Below, piece after piece: positions 15,886 through 24,833 of a DNA stretch of 28,076 nucleotides. This stretch comes from an uncultured Oscillospiraceae bacterium (GTDB taxonomy: Bacteria; Bacillota; Clostridia; Oscillospirales; Acutalibacteraceae), in NCBI GenBank assembly GCA_900539855.1, contig UQDO01000030.1:1-28076 (forward strand), in the 5' to 3' direction. The notes under the pieces are model-generated. The model did no database searches and was not told the DNA's origin. It worked only from the letters and a program-made list of their open reading frames with translations. Every line of letters starts with the position of its first letter. The stretch's first letter is position 1. A program made the position numbers and the translations under genes.

Positions 15886-16453
15886 ACGGAGCTGCCGTGA
15901 TCGTATTATTTGTAACCGTTACGCCCCAGGCTTCCCGCACGGCGGATATCGGTTCTGCCTGAACAGCCTCGGCAATAACCTCTATTACCTGATAGACCGT
16001 GCTGCCGTTTTCAAGCCGTGTCTGCCCGAGGGTAAAAGGCTCGCACAGTATTTCGGTTGTTTTTCCCGGCTCTACCGGAGAGGGAAAAAGGTATGTGTGG
16101 TCGGCTCCTGCGAGCCAACCGTTTTTAAGTGTCAGATTCGGGTATTGAGAGGCGGCCTTCCCTGCAATGTCTCCGTTTGAATCGACATAATACGAAACCA
16201 GCTTCAGGCGAATAAATTCCTTGACATTGCCGGTATTCTCCACCCGTATATCCGACTTTTCTCCTCCAGCCGCAGCGGTACCGGTCACCTCGTTGTTATC
16301 AAGCTTCTCACGGACAGCGCAGGAAACCTCTGCCGGAATAAACCGATTTGTTTTTTCCGCCTTTTTGAACATAAAGGCAAGGGTCAAGCCCGCAGCCGCA
16401 GCAATACACAGGGCAGCTGCAGCAATCAGCAGGTGCTTTATTCTTTTCGACAT
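15884..16453 (-). CDS. TasA/CalY-like secreted protein (last gene of fibre operon)
   Basis: A 189-residue exported protein. It begins with a basic N-region and hydrophobic helix (HLLIAAAALCIAAAAGLTLAF). The mature part has the hallmark phrases of the TasA/camelysin fold: VENTGNVKEFIRLKLVSYYV, where added Asn/Asp and an external strand substitute for a new residue, then GWLAGADHTYLFPSPVEPGK. It lacks the FAKY motif after the signal helix that marks the clearest SipW substrates and has no C-terminal anchor. Its Shine-Dalgarno (AGGGGTGA) overlaps the stop of the giant protein, so it is translationally coupled. A minor fibre subunit or chaperone is likely; a separate secreted protease-like role, as proposed for camelysin, is less so. 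Confidence 0.75.
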   Translation of the reverse strand: MSKRIKHLLIAAAALCIAAAAGLTLAFMFKKAEKTNRFIPAEVSCAVREKLDNNEVTGTAAAGGEKSDIRVENTGNVKEFIRLKLVSYYVDSNGDIAGKAASQYPNLTLKNGWLAGADHTYLFPSPVEPGKTTEILCEPFTLGQTRLENGSTVYQVIEVIAEAVQAEPISAVREAWGVTVTNNTITAAP

Positions 16454-16460
16454 TGCGGCG

Positions 16461-19400
16461 TCACCCCTTTCTGTTCGTTATCCTTTCGCTGTTGCCGTTA
16501 AGCCATTTATTGTTAACGGGAGCATCGCCGAATGTGACTTTCGTTGTTGTTCCATCGGAAAGGGTCACCCTCTGCGATGTGTCGCTATAACGCCATGACC
16601 AAGCATTTCGCTGTTCTATCACGTATTCACGACACAGCATATCCTTAATAGTCACGCTGCCGTTCCCCTTGATCGAAACATACAACTCAAAAGCGGGATC
16701 ATCCGCCGCGGTTATACGGTAAACAAATACTCTGTCGCCGTTTTCCTCATCCCCGGTACCGTTTTCTCTTGCAATCGTCATATTTCCGACAACAGGAACG
16801 AGCTTTGCCCAAAAGGTGTTGACTTTAGGCATGGCGTCAAGCTTTGGCGTCGCGGGAACAAGCTTGCTGCCCGTTACCGTTCCCTTGTCGCCGACCGGCA
16901 CCGTACACGCTTCGTCCGCGTACCAGCCGTCAAACCGATAGCCGTTTTTAGCCGTCGCCGTTGAGCCGCTGAAAAGATCCGTTCCGTTGACTACCTCAAT
17001 AGTCTGACTGAGCGTTCCGCCGCCGTACTGCCACACCTTGTATTCCACGGTATATTGCAAAGGCGAATAGTAAAATATGATGTAGTTCTGCGCGTCGTTT
17101 GCCCGAAGAATGATCGTCTGCGACAAATTTGATACACAGTTCATTCCGCCTGCCTGCTTTGCCGTTGCCGTAACGGCGGAGCCGAAAGTGCCTGTGCCGG
17201 ATTCAATCGGAAGAAGCACGCCGTTTGAAGTATCGCCGGCGGTATAGGTCAGGTCGGACAGATTGCCGATATCCGTGCCGTACTTCAAATAATATACCTT
17301 GTAGCTCTGTGTGTTGCGTGTATAGAAAATATACAGCTCGGTGCCCTGCTCCTTAACGGTAATGGTAAAGTGCGGATTGGTTTCGGCGTCAAGCAGCTGC
17401 GTTGTGCCGAAATCCTTGATATATCCCGTGCCGTATACCGAAAAACCGCTGAAGGTCTGCGGTACGATATCATGTGAAGAGCCGATATCTCCGATACCCT
17501 CGGTGAGGGCATCGCTTTCGGTATAGTTGATGTAATTACCGCTTTCATCCTTCGTAAGCTCCGCCCCTGCGGCATTAACCTTCTGCAGCATATGGTGTAC
17601 GGCGTAAAAGGCATTCTGTGTATTTTTACTGTAATAGAAGACCACTACATTGTCCGGAGAGCCTACATAGTTGCCGTTTCCGTCATCAGTAACGGCAAGA
17701 ATCAGGCGTTTGTAAAAAGCATCGGGAATATAGTCTTTAATAACCTCGAAGCGCTCTGTCACAACCGCTTTGGTTGAATACTTCGTCACCGTTCCTCCTC
17801 CCGGAGCAGAGGTTATCAAGGCGCCGGTATCCGCATAGCGGTATTCTACCCGATAGGCTATATTCTCCGCGTGCACATAGGTAAAGGTAAACACATTGTG
17901 CTCGGGTTCTTCCTTGTTTTCCTCATATTCCACTGTGACGGAATGGCTGGCAAGCGTCGGGTAATAGCCGCTGTTATAGTCAGGATAAAGCTCATTAAGC
18001 GGCTCGCCCGCTTTCGGATAGAAGGTACGGGTGTTCCCCTGATAGGCAAAGCCTGCGGAATCGGATGCGATCAGGCGGTGATACCTGTTGTCCGATGTCA
18101 GGTATACATAGGTGCGATCCTCGCCGTCATTTTTTGCTACCTTATAGGTTTTATTGTCCTTAGGCGAGGCGTTTGCTGCCGTGTTAAGAAGTCCCAGCCA
18201 GGAGCTGTCGCCTTCTCCCTCGTGCAGAGCATAGTGGATTCGGTAGGGCTGCGCCGAGTGTGTGCCCCAGTCGGCAAAGACATTCATATCTTTTGTAACA
18301 GGCATATCAAGCGGCGTATATGCCGTCTTGTTGCCGGCACGCATATAAAACCAGCCGCCGAAGGTATACGCAAGCCCACCGACTGCATAGCTTGGGTTAT
18401 TCACACTTCCCAGCACACTGCCGTGCGGTATTTCCCGTGTTTCAAGCATACCGCTTTCATCGCCTGTTGTTTCAAAGGCAATCATATCGTCATAGGTGCG
18501 GAAGAAGCGTACCGTGTGATTTACGGGCGTCCACTTGGCGTACAGACCGATATTCTTCCCGGGCATTGTGTCTCCGGCTTTATATTCACTGCCGTCATAG
18601 CATCCGGGAGAATAATACCAACCGCTGAAGGTATATGCGTTTTCCTCCAGAGTAGACGGATACGGCGGCGCGGTATTGCCGTAATCGTCCAGCGGATCCT
18701 GATACGGAAGCTTTTTATACAAATGAATCTGATTATAATTATGCATAGTCAGATCATGATAGGTTCTCTGATAGAAAAACCTTGCCGTATAGGAATGTCT
18801 TCCGTCGGAAAGATCGGCGTTTTTAAACGAGGTCTTTCCGTTTGCGGTGAAGCCGTAGAGAGTCGGCTGTGTCTGATGCTCAATACCTGCATTGTTGTCC
18901 GAGGTGTCAATGGACTTATAAAGAAGATAATCCACACCGTTATAGTTAAGAGTGCCGGTTTCCCCGGGAAGCACCGGAACGTACATTTCGTACTGCCATT
19001 GGAGAGGATAACTCCAACTGATATCAGCTCCGTTTTCAAAAAAGGCGAGAAAAGAAACTATGTCCGAGGTTCCTTCCGAGGAGTCATACAAAAGATGCTC
19101 GTCAAGCTTCTGAAACATACCCTTAATGGTTGAATTGGAATTATCCTTGGTGTATTTCACCTTAAATTCACCGTTCCAGCCCGCAAGATAGGCATAATTC
19201 CCCCACTGACCTTCGCCCATATGGTTCTGTGCGCCGTTTGCAGTATGGTTTTCATCCACCTCAATCGGTTCAAAGGCTTCGCCCGGCCAGGAATCGGTCA
19301 GATTTGCATCAAAGCGGGCGCTCAATTCAAGATAATGATAGGTATAGCCTTTTGCTGTGTCAACGAGCGTTCCCACGGTGTATTTATCGGCATATTTCTT

Positions 19401-21137
19401 TTTCAAAACCGGAAGCGCTTTAATTTTCCCCCAGCTGCCGTCCGGCACCTTAGCCAACAGGTTCTGCACGGTATACGGATTGGGGCGGGCAAACTGCGGA
19501 TCTTTGTTCCCGAAGGGATAGGTCGAACCGCCCACAAGCTGATAGACGCCGTTTTTCTCCCTGACATAATAAAATCTTAAAGTGTAGGTTTTTCTTTTGT
19601 AATAGATGTTGACAACAGTGGAGCCGTCGCCCTTAACGGTGACATTTTCATCGGCGTTATTATAAATATAGTGATTGAAATCATCGGGATAGCATTCTGC
19701 GGTGTGAGTATGAGTATTCCCGCAAAGCGGTGTGGTTGCCGTCAGACTGTCCGTACCCGAAACCTTGTCGCCGCTCTTTGCGTTTTTCTTGACGCTGCCG
19801 ATATAGCTGTATTCGTCATCATCTGCATTTTGCAGCCAATACACCGCCGTATATGTGGTGTCAACCGTGCTCCAAAGAGCTTTATATGTGCGGTTTTCAT
19901 CGGGCACGGTATCGGGCAGAGTATCCCTGACGCCGTCGCCGATGCCGCTCGTCACATCGTCCCAGCCGTCAAACACATAGCCGTGCCGTGTAGGGGCATT
20001 TACAACAAAGGGCGTTCCGTAGCGGGCATAAATCGGTTCTGTGCCGTAGCCGCCGTCCATATCAAATTTAACCATGTAATAATTGCGGTCGTAGTAGCAC
20101 TGAAAAACGGTGGAGCCGTCGGCAGCGACCGCTTCCGGATAATGATACAGCTTGGTAAAGCCCTTTGCCGTCTCCTCATCCTGCACCGCCAGCTGCTCGT
20201 TGGAAATAATCGTGCCGGTTTTGGCAGAGGATATACGGTACAGTCCCATATTCTCGCTATACATATCGTCGTTGATATTCTGGAAGTAGTACCGCACGGC
20301 ATAGGGCACATCAATTGCCTTATAATAGACATTGACGACATACTGCGCCGCTGTATAGTCTGCCGGAATATTCAGAGTAACTACCGTCGCGTCGTCATTC
20401 GCATCCACCGTACCGCCCTCCGGAACGGTAACAGAAGGATTTGCCGCATTATAAAACGGCGCATATCCGAGATAGGTCGGTGAAATAACTGTATTGTGAT
20501 AGGAAGTGCCGTACTGTATCTGTGCGGTAAATCCCGTGTAGATAGGCTGACCGGACACGGCATCCAAATAGTTTATGACGATGTCCACATATTCCGGATT
20601 GCTCCTAGGTGTGCGGGCAGGAGCCTTTCGCACCGAGGAGTTACCGCTCCGCACGGCAGCGGGTTCGGCAGCTGCAGGAGCATTAAACGCAACCGTCACA
20701 CAGACAGCCCCGGAATATCGGCTGCTGTCCCCCGCTGTTGCCCTGCAGCGTATATAGGCGCTGCCCGATTCGTCCAATAGCGATCCGAGCATGGCGCAGG
20801 ACAGCGACATCGACTGCTTCGTCGCGTCGTAAATATTCACCCAAAGCTCTGATTTGATATCCGCAAGTATCTGCCATTGATAGGCGATATTCTGCGTATT
20901 CGGAGAACATTCGGCTTTGAGGGTGGCTCTTTCGTTTTGAGGCAGAATCAGCTTTTCTGTTTTCCTGCCTTCATGTGTAACAGTCACCGAATCAAGCTTT
21001 GCTGCGGCAAATGCCGTTATCATCTGTATTTGAAGAACAGACGCAAGCAGGCAAAGGCACAGAATAACCGAAAGCAGTCTTCTGAACCCTGTATGTTCCG
21101 TATTTCTAAAATGCTTTGCCCGATATCTTCCCTTCAT
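16461..21137 (-). CDS. Giant InlB-repeat surface protein
   Basis: A 1558-residue exported protein. A Sec signal (basic start, LLSVILCLCLLASVL, then AFAA, about 1-45) is followed by an Ig-like domain (about 47-155) and a Pro/Ala/Arg linker. Several InlB B-type (Listeria-Bacteroides) repeats follow: about 353-425 (GYVFDGWDDV), 787-870 (YTFSGWYYSPGC), 870-960 (YTFGGWFY) and 1362-1450 (GYRFDGWYADEAC). Between them are MucBP-like YY/VEYRYADTG segments. The C-terminus (about 1452-1545) is SpaA/Cna-B-like and ends with WLNGNSERITNRKG. There is no sorting signal or membrane helix, so it must be held by the fibre or released. It starts 25 bases after TasA-like gene 3. Adhesin or matrix scaffold is the best guess. 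Confidence 0.88.
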   Translation of the reverse strand: MKGRYRAKHFRNTEHTGFRRLLSVILCLCLLASVLQIQMITAFAAAKLDSVTVTHEGRKTEKLILPQNERATLKAECSPNTQNIAYQWQILADIKSELWVNIYDATKQSMSLSCAMLGSLLDESGSAYIRCRATAGDSSRYSGAVCVTVAFNAPAAAEPAAVRSGNSSVRKAPARTPRSNPEYVDIVINYLDAVSGQPIYTGFTAQIQYGTSYHNTVISPTYLGYAPFYNAANPSVTVPEGGTVDANDDATVVTLNIPADYTAAQYVVNVYYKAIDVPYAVRYYFQNINDDMYSENMGLYRISSAKTGTIISNEQLAVQDEETAKGFTKLYHYPEAVAADGSTVFQCYYDRNYYMVKFDMDGGYGTEPIYARYGTPFVVNAPTRHGYVFDGWDDVTSGIGDGVRDTLPDTVPDENRTYKALWSTVDTTYTAVYWLQNADDDEYSYIGSVKKNAKSGDKVSGTDSLTATTPLCGNTHTHTAECYPDDFNHYIYNNADENVTVKGDGSTVVNIYYKRKTYTLRFYYVREKNGVYQLVGGSTYPFGNKDPQFARPNPYTVQNLLAKVPDGSWGKIKALPVLKKKYADKYTVGTLVDTAKGYTYHYLELSARFDANLTDSWPGEAFEPIEVDENHTANGAQNHMGEGQWGNYAYLAGWNGEFKVKYTKDNSNSTIKGMFQKLDEHLLYDSSEGTSDIVSFLAFFENGADISWSYPLQWQYEMYVPVLPGETGTLNYNGVDYLLYKSIDTSDNNAGIEHQTQPTLYGFTANGKTSFKNADLSDGRHSYTARFFYQRTYHDLTMHNYNQIHLYKKLPYQDPLDDYGNTAPPYPSTLEENAYTFSGWYYSPGCYDGSEYKAGDTMPGKNIGLYAKWTPVNHTVRFFRTYDDMIAFETTGDESGMLETREIPHGSVLGSVNNPSYAVGGLAYTFGGWFYMRAGNKTAYTPLDMPVTKDMNVFADWGTHSAQPYRIHYALHEGEGDSSWLGLLNTAANASPKDNKTYKVAKNDGEDRTYVYLTSDNRYHRLIASDSAGFAYQGNTRTFYPKAGEPLNELYPDYNSGYYPTLASHSVTVEYEENKEEPEHNVFTFTYVHAENIAYRVEYRYADTGALITSAPGGGTVTKYSTKAVVTERFEVIKDYIPDAFYKRLILAVTDDGNGNYVGSPDNVVVFYYSKNTQNAFYAVHHMLQKVNAAGAELTKDESGNYINYTESDALTEGIGDIGSSHDIVPQTFSGFSVYGTGYIKDFGTTQLLDAETNPHFTITVKEQGTELYIFYTRNTQSYKVYYLKYGTDIGNLSDLTYTAGDTSNGVLLPIESGTGTFGSAVTATAKQAGGMNCVSNLSQTIILRANDAQNYIIFYYSPLQYTVEYKVWQYGGGTLSQTIEVVNGTDLFSGSTATAKNGYRFDGWYADEACTVPVGDKGTVTGSKLVPATPKLDAMPKVNTFWAKLVPVVGNMTIARENGTGDEENGDRVFVYRITAADDPAFELYVSIKGNGSVTIKDMLCREYVIEQRNAWSWRYSDTSQRVTLSDGTTTKVTFGDAPVNNKWLNGNSERITNRKG

Positions 21138-21162
21138 TCTTCCACCTGCTTTCCTGTGGGAA

Positions 21163-21816
21163 TTATTTGTTTTTCACGGCTTCCCATGCCGCCAAGGCTC
21201 TCTGTTCTTCCGTATATTCACCCTCGGAAAAGCCGTTATACTGCACCGCCGCGGCGCTGATTTTAATTTGCATATCCTTCGGCAGAAGTCCGAGCTGTGT
21301 TTTGGTTATATTCTCGCTGACGGTTATTTTGCCGCCGTCAGCCAACACATCCGCCTGCAGCACGGTATTGGCGCTGACTGTACGGTAATATACTGCTTCG
21401 CTCCCGTTACCGGAAAGAAATTTCCAATCATTATTTACAGCCCAGCCGAGGATGTTTTCGCCGCCGCCTGAAAAAGCAAAGCTGTGTTCATCAAGTCTGC
21501 TCCAGCCCGTTGTTTTAATCTCGCAGAACACATAACACGCCATCTCGCTGCCCTCGAAATTCACAACAGATTTTTTTATCATATCAACGCCCGGGGTAAT
21601 AACCCATTTATCCGTCTCGGCAAAATTTCCGGTTTCGGTAACGGTAATATCCCGCATAATTGCCACTCTTGCCGTATCGCCCACCGTTGTCCCCGTCACA
21701 TATTTTGAAAAGGTCACGCCGGACACCGCCGCCGCAATCAGCAGAAGATAAAGCAAAACGGCGGAAAAAGGAAGCCGGAATTTCGGCTTTTGTTCTGTTT
21801 TTTCGCTGTGTTTCAT
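21163..21816 (-). CDS. TasA-like SipW-dependent fibre protein 3
   Basis: A 217-residue secreted protein with a SipW-type signal: basic N-region, hydrophobic helix (VLLYLLLIAAAVSGV) and then TFSKYVTGTTVGDTARVA, the F-(A/S)-KY-VT motif and ARVA strand shared with TasA1 of this operon. The mature part has the camelysin/TasA features CYVFCEIKTTG and QIKISAAAVQYNGF. The C-terminus is polar (EEQRALAAWEAVKNK) and resembles the end of many TasA-like proteins. It starts 20 bases after signal peptidase 2, its likely processing enzyme. Role: minor or anchoring subunit of a surface fibre; not proven. Confidence 0.82.
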   Translation of the reverse strand: MKHSEKTEQKPKFRLPFSAVLLYLLLIAAAVSGVTFSKYVTGTTVGDTARVAIMRDITVTETGNFAETDKWVITPGVDMIKKSVVNFEGSEMACYVFCEIKTTGWSRLDEHSFAFSGGGENILGWAVNNDWKFLSGNGSEAVYYRTVSANTVLQADVLADGGKITVSENITKTQLGLLPKDMQIKISAAAVQYNGFSEGEYTEEQRALAAWEAVKNK

Positions 21817-21836
21817 TTTCCCGCCCCCTTGTTTTT

Positions 21837-22370
21837 TCAGTTTTTCTGTTTTTCATTCTTGCGGCGAATATATCCGATCAGATTCGGCAGTTCGGTAATC
21901 AAAATAATCGCGGCAAACAGGCCGAGCATTCCGATCGGTGTTCGCGCAAGGCGGACAGCCGCCCCGATCTTCGGAATCACCAGCACCACTTTCCCGACTA
22001 CATCATCCTTCGGTATATCCGCGCCGTCGTCGGTATTGTTTGCGTCACCCTTGGTGCGGTAGCCTTTTTCGTTTTCGGAAACAATGCGGTGGGTTACCGG
22101 TGTGCCGCCGGTCTGATACATCACAATATCGCCGACCATGTAATCGCTTTGCTTATGGGTGATGATAAAATCGTTGGGCTCTATGGTGCCGCTCATGCTG
22201 CCCGTCAGCACAACGGCTGAGGAGCAGCCGAACACGGTCGGAGCCTTCACCTTAAATATCCGCCCCGCGGCAAGGCAATACAGATTTGCAAGCAGAATAG
22301 CACCTACGATTATAAGAATCAGAGCTTTAAGCACTTTACGCAGAACGGTCAGGTTTTTTTCACTCTTCAT
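21837..22370 (-). CDS. sipW: SipW-type (ER-type) signal peptidase I, second copy
   Basis: A 177-residue membrane signal peptidase of the S26B (ER-type, Ser-His) class. It has an N-terminal membrane helix (ALILIIVGAILLANLY), nucleophile Ser58 in LTGSMSG, catalytic His94 in VTHRIV (where bacterial LepB has Lys) and KGDANNTDDG with the structural Asp, followed by a C-terminal helix and basic tail. The start at 22370 was preferred over one ten codons earlier because GGAGGG lies just before it. Its first 11 bases overlap the end of the SPQTGDN gene, giving tight coupling. It lies immediately before TasA-like gene 3, suggesting cognate pairing. Confidence 0.92.
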   Translation of the reverse strand: MKSEKNLTVLRKVLKALILIIVGAILLANLYCLAAGRIFKVKAPTVFGCSSAVVLTGSMSGTIEPNDFIITHKQSDYMVGDIVMYQTGGTPVTHRIVSENEKGYRTKGDANNTDDGADIPKDDVVGKVVLVIPKIGAAVRLARTPIGMLGLFAAIILITELPNLIGYIRRKNEKQKN

Positions 22371-23133
22371 CCCTTTCCCTCCTTTTTCGTGTAAGGGCAA
22401 GGAAAAGGCACAGTCCGCCGCTGATGAGCATCAGCACAACATAACCGCAGATTACGGTATTGTCGCCTGTTTGCGGAGAAGGCAATATTTCGCTGTCGTC
22501 GTATACAACAAGGTAAAATCCCAGTGTTGCTTCGTCTGCCTTTTCGTTTGCGGCTTTATTGCCGAGATAGGTGTCGATGCTGTCCCGTCCGTCGGCGCTT
22601 GCGCCGTCCTCAAAATTCCAAAACCAGTTTATATCAAAGTCCTGCATTCTTTTTGCGTCCAGCTTACCGCCGACCGCGCGGACAACCGTTTCTTTCTTAA
22701 CGCCTTCGGGGAGCGTATAACGGGATATATCCGAAAATCCGTCTCCCGAAAGTGAGGCTCCGATATCAAGATTTTGCGAGGTCGAGAGCGAATACAGTAC
22801 GGCGGTATAGGTTATCTCTTTATTTGTATCGTTTTTAAGCCGGATTACACTGTCCTTTTCCGTACCCGGTGCCAACACCTTTTCGGCGTTATCGGCGTTT
22901 ACATTCTTATACAGTGTTTCAAAGAATGAGAGCTCCGCAGAGCCGTCAGGGCGCACCGAAGCAGCCTTATCCCAAACAAGCGAGCCTGTCTTATAGGTAA
23001 GTATGTGTTCCGGTCTCTCTGCGGGTACGGCATAGGTAAGACCTATCATTACCGGCAGCAGCATGACCTGTAATATAAACAGTATCAGTATTGCGGGAAG
23101 CATCCATTCCCGCATTTTTTCGGATTTATTCAT
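22360..23133 (-). CDS. TasA-like protein with C-terminal sortase signal
   Basis: A 257-residue protein with an N-terminal export helix (IILF-type run at about 12-34, cut after TYA) and a mature domain with the TasA-like phrase VLAPGTEKDSVIRLKND and a late NWFWNFEDG...DTYLGNKAA block that matches SWEWPFEG...DTYLGNQAT of TasA-like protein 1. The C-terminus is a complete sorting signal: SPQTGDN (219-225), a hydrophobic helix (about 227-248) and RKRRERDEE. It is therefore likely to be the cell-wall anchor of the fibre. No sortase gene is present in this window. It overlaps signal peptidase 2 by 11 bases. The start follows GAGGTGG. Confidence 0.85.
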   Translation of the reverse strand: MNKSEKMREWMLPAILILFILQVMLLPVMIGLTYAVPAERPEHILTYKTGSLVWDKAASVRPDGSAELSFFETLYKNVNADNAEKVLAPGTEKDSVIRLKNDTNKEITYTAVLYSLSTSQNLDIGASLSGDGFSDISRYTLPEGVKKETVVRAVGGKLDAKRMQDFDINWFWNFEDGASADGRDSIDTYLGNKAANEKADEATLGFYLVVYDDSEILPSPQTGDNTVICGYVVLMLISGGLCLFLALTRKRRERDEE

Positions 23134-23230
23134 ATGCCACCTCGTTTAAAAACGGCAAAACCGCAGGAATTCGGGACATATGCAAAGTTCTCGGCAAACA
23201 ACCGTCGGGAGCACTGCATACAGCCCGAAG

Positions 23231-23262
23231 ATATCCCCCGCCAGCCACATGGCGGGGGATAT
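23231..23262 (-). other. Strong intergenic hairpin after TasA-like gene 1
   Basis: A perfect 13-bp stem (ATATCCCCCGCCA, 23231-23243, with 23250-23262) and 6-base loop lies between TasA-like gene 1 and the anchor gene. There is no T tract on either side, so it is not a standard terminator. A stem of this kind can protect the upstream mRNA from 3' exonucleases and so raise the first subunit relative to later genes. Confidence 0.6.
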
Positions 23263-23293
23263 ACGACTGTACAAAAGCCGTAAAATAAAAGCC

Positions 23294-24028
23294 TTAGTCA
23301 ATCTGAGTTACGGTGGCTGTCACCGGAATGTAAATGGAAGGTAGATTTTCAGGAGTTGCGGTCTTAGTTGCCTGATTTCCGAGATATGTATCCTTCTCAT
23401 CGGTCTGTCCCGGATTCGCAGTTCCCTCAAAAGGCCACTCCCAGGAAATTTTCAAGCCGTCACCTGCCACCGCATCAGATGAAAGATCCGTTTTGGGTCC
23501 GTAGGTGGCGCTGCAGGCAGCAACAGCGGCCTTTACGGCTTCTGCGACTTCTTCCTTGTTCTTCTTTTCCGCACAATTGATGGTTACGGTCTTGGCTGCA
23601 CCATCGACTTTACCGGTAACCTTGATAATCAACGGGCAATAGAATGTACCGGTATCATCGCTTGCCCAATTGCCGGTCAGACTGAAGTGCTCGGCACTAT
23701 AGGTGACATTTACGGCAACCTCCGGTTGACCGCTCAGTGTTACCAGTGTGGCATTTTCTTTTTTTGTACCGGGGGCTATAACCTTGTACTCGCCGCCGGC
23801 GATAACGGTGTTATCCTGCCCGGCAACGGCGTCATACTCTTTGGCAAAGACATCGCCGGTTCCGTGAGCGGTAACAGTCACGCCCCACTTGGCTACTCTG
23901 GCATGATCCGCCGCATCACCGCTGGTTACATACTTCGCAAAGGTGCCTCCGACAAAGCATGAGGTGATAAGTACAAGCGCAAGCAAGAGAACCGCTGCTC
24001 TCATTGTTCGATTGTTTTTCAAAATCAT
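23294..24028 (-). CDS. TasA-like SipW-dependent fibre protein 1 (likely major subunit)
   Basis: A 244-residue secreted protein. The signal region is a basic start, helix (AAVLLLALVLITSCFVGG) and TFAKYVTSGDAADHARVAKW, the textbook SipW-dependent signature. The mature domain has APGTKKENATLVTLSG and ends with SWEWPFEG, then DTYLGNQA and a short strand. The upstream in-frame extension (to 24250) was rejected because a very strong AAGGAGG site precedes the ATG at 24026-24028. This is the best ribosome binding site of the operon. Together with the protective hairpin behind it and a 157-base own leader, it suggests the main fibre subunit. Function by family: amyloid-like or polymeric matrix fibre. 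Confidence 0.88.
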   Translation of the reverse strand: MILKNNRTMRAAVLLLALVLITSCFVGGTFAKYVTSGDAADHARVAKWGVTVTAHGTGDVFAKEYDAVAGQDNTVIAGGEYKVIAPGTKKENATLVTLSGQPEVAVNVTYSAEHFSLTGNWASDDTGTFYCPLIIKVTGKVDGAAKTVTINCAEKKNKEEVAEAVKAAVAACSATYGPKTDLSSDAVAGDGLKISWEWPFEGTANPGQTDEKDTYLGNQATKTATPENLPSIYIPVTATVTQID

Positions 24029-24185
24029 GGAATGTTCCTCCTTAAAAATAAAAAAATGTTGAGACGATAAAATACCGTCATTCGGATTTCGTGATACGAC
24101 ATAAATCGCCTCAACCGAGGACTTACCCTCATATATATCACCGCTTTGTCCGGCTGTGGCACCGGTCTCGCGGAAGATACCGTTG
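24029..24185 (-). other. 157-base leader before TasA-like gene 1
   Basis: This gap between signal peptidase 1 and TasA-like gene 1 is AT-rich near the gene. It contains alternative short stems around CCTCGGTTGAGG and GACGGTATTTTATCGTC, the latter followed by a T run, then the AAGGAGG site. I do not recognise a known riboswitch; a partial terminator or processing site is possible. Confidence 0.35.
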
Positions 24186-24833
24186 TTATGTATTGCCGCC
24201 GTCTTCGTTTTCGGGATTCTTTTCTCCCGCGGCGGCACGCAGCCGTTCAAGCTCCGCTTTCAGCTCCTCGGTTTCCTTATCCCTTTTGCCGGAGCTTCGC
24301 TGACGGCGAACAATGTCGTAGATAATAAAAGCGCACACCGGTATGCCGATAAATACCGCCATACCCAGCGGCTTTTGCAGGAACATGGCAAAGTCACCCA
24401 GTCCCGGAACACGCCCCTTATACAGTCCGAACACCGCGTCCTCGCCGACTGCCGGGTCCTCGGTGTTGTTGGCGTCGCCCTTGGTTATAAAGCTGCGCTT
24501 TCCGTCTGCTCCCGCCCGCACCTCAACAATGCGGTGGGTAACGGCAATATTGCCGTCCATAAACGAGATAATGTCGCCTGCCTTCAGCTTGTCCGTATCG
24601 GGCTTTACCGTAAAAATCAGGTCGCCTACTTCTATATGATCCTCGGCATTGCCGCTCATTGAGCCCGACTGCACAACCATCGGTGTGACACCGAATACCG
24701 ACGGCGGAATTCTCGGATTTGCAACGCCTTTTATGATGATCGTCAGGTTGCATACAAGAATTACCGCGAAAATGCAGCACAACACCGCTCCGATAACGAA
24801 CAGAATTCTTTTTGATATTTTGCTTTCAGACAT
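24186..24833 (-). CDS. sipW: SipW-type (ER-type) signal peptidase I, first copy
   Basis: A 215-residue S26B signal peptidase heading the fibre operon. It has one N-terminal helix (ILFVIGAVLCCIFAVILV), nucleophile Ser58 in VQSGSMSG, catalytic His100 in VTHRIV, KGDANNTEDPAVGED with the structural Asp, a C-terminal helix (AVFIGIPVCAFIIYDIV) and an unusual charged, probably coiled-coil tail of about 40 residues (ETEELKAELERLRAAAGEK). The start follows GGGAGG. The His in place of Lys is typical of SipW rather than LepB. It probably processes TasA-like protein 1. It shares only family-level similarity with signal peptidase 2. Confidence 0.93.
   Translation of the reverse strand: MSESKISKRILFVIGAVLCCIFAVILVCNLTIIIKGVANPRIPPSVFGVTPMVVQSGSMSGNAEDHIEVGDLIFTVKPDTDKLKAGDIISFMDGNIAVTHRIVEVRAGADGKRSFITKGDANNTEDPAVGEDAVFGLYKGRVPGLGDFAMFLQKPLGMAVFIGIPVCAFIIYDIVRRQRSSGKRDKETEELKAELERLRAAAGEKNPENEDGGNT

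Noticed and set aside
17871..19133. 420-codon plus-strand ORF inside the giant surface protein
   Set aside because: It is an antisense shadow of the minus-strand InlB-repeat coding, which has recognisable domains and a signal peptide; the antisense frame has none.
24026..24250. 74-codon N-terminal extension of TasA-like protein 1
   Set aside because: The extension has no signal peptide and places the SipW signal internally; AAGGAGG precedes the ATG at 24028.
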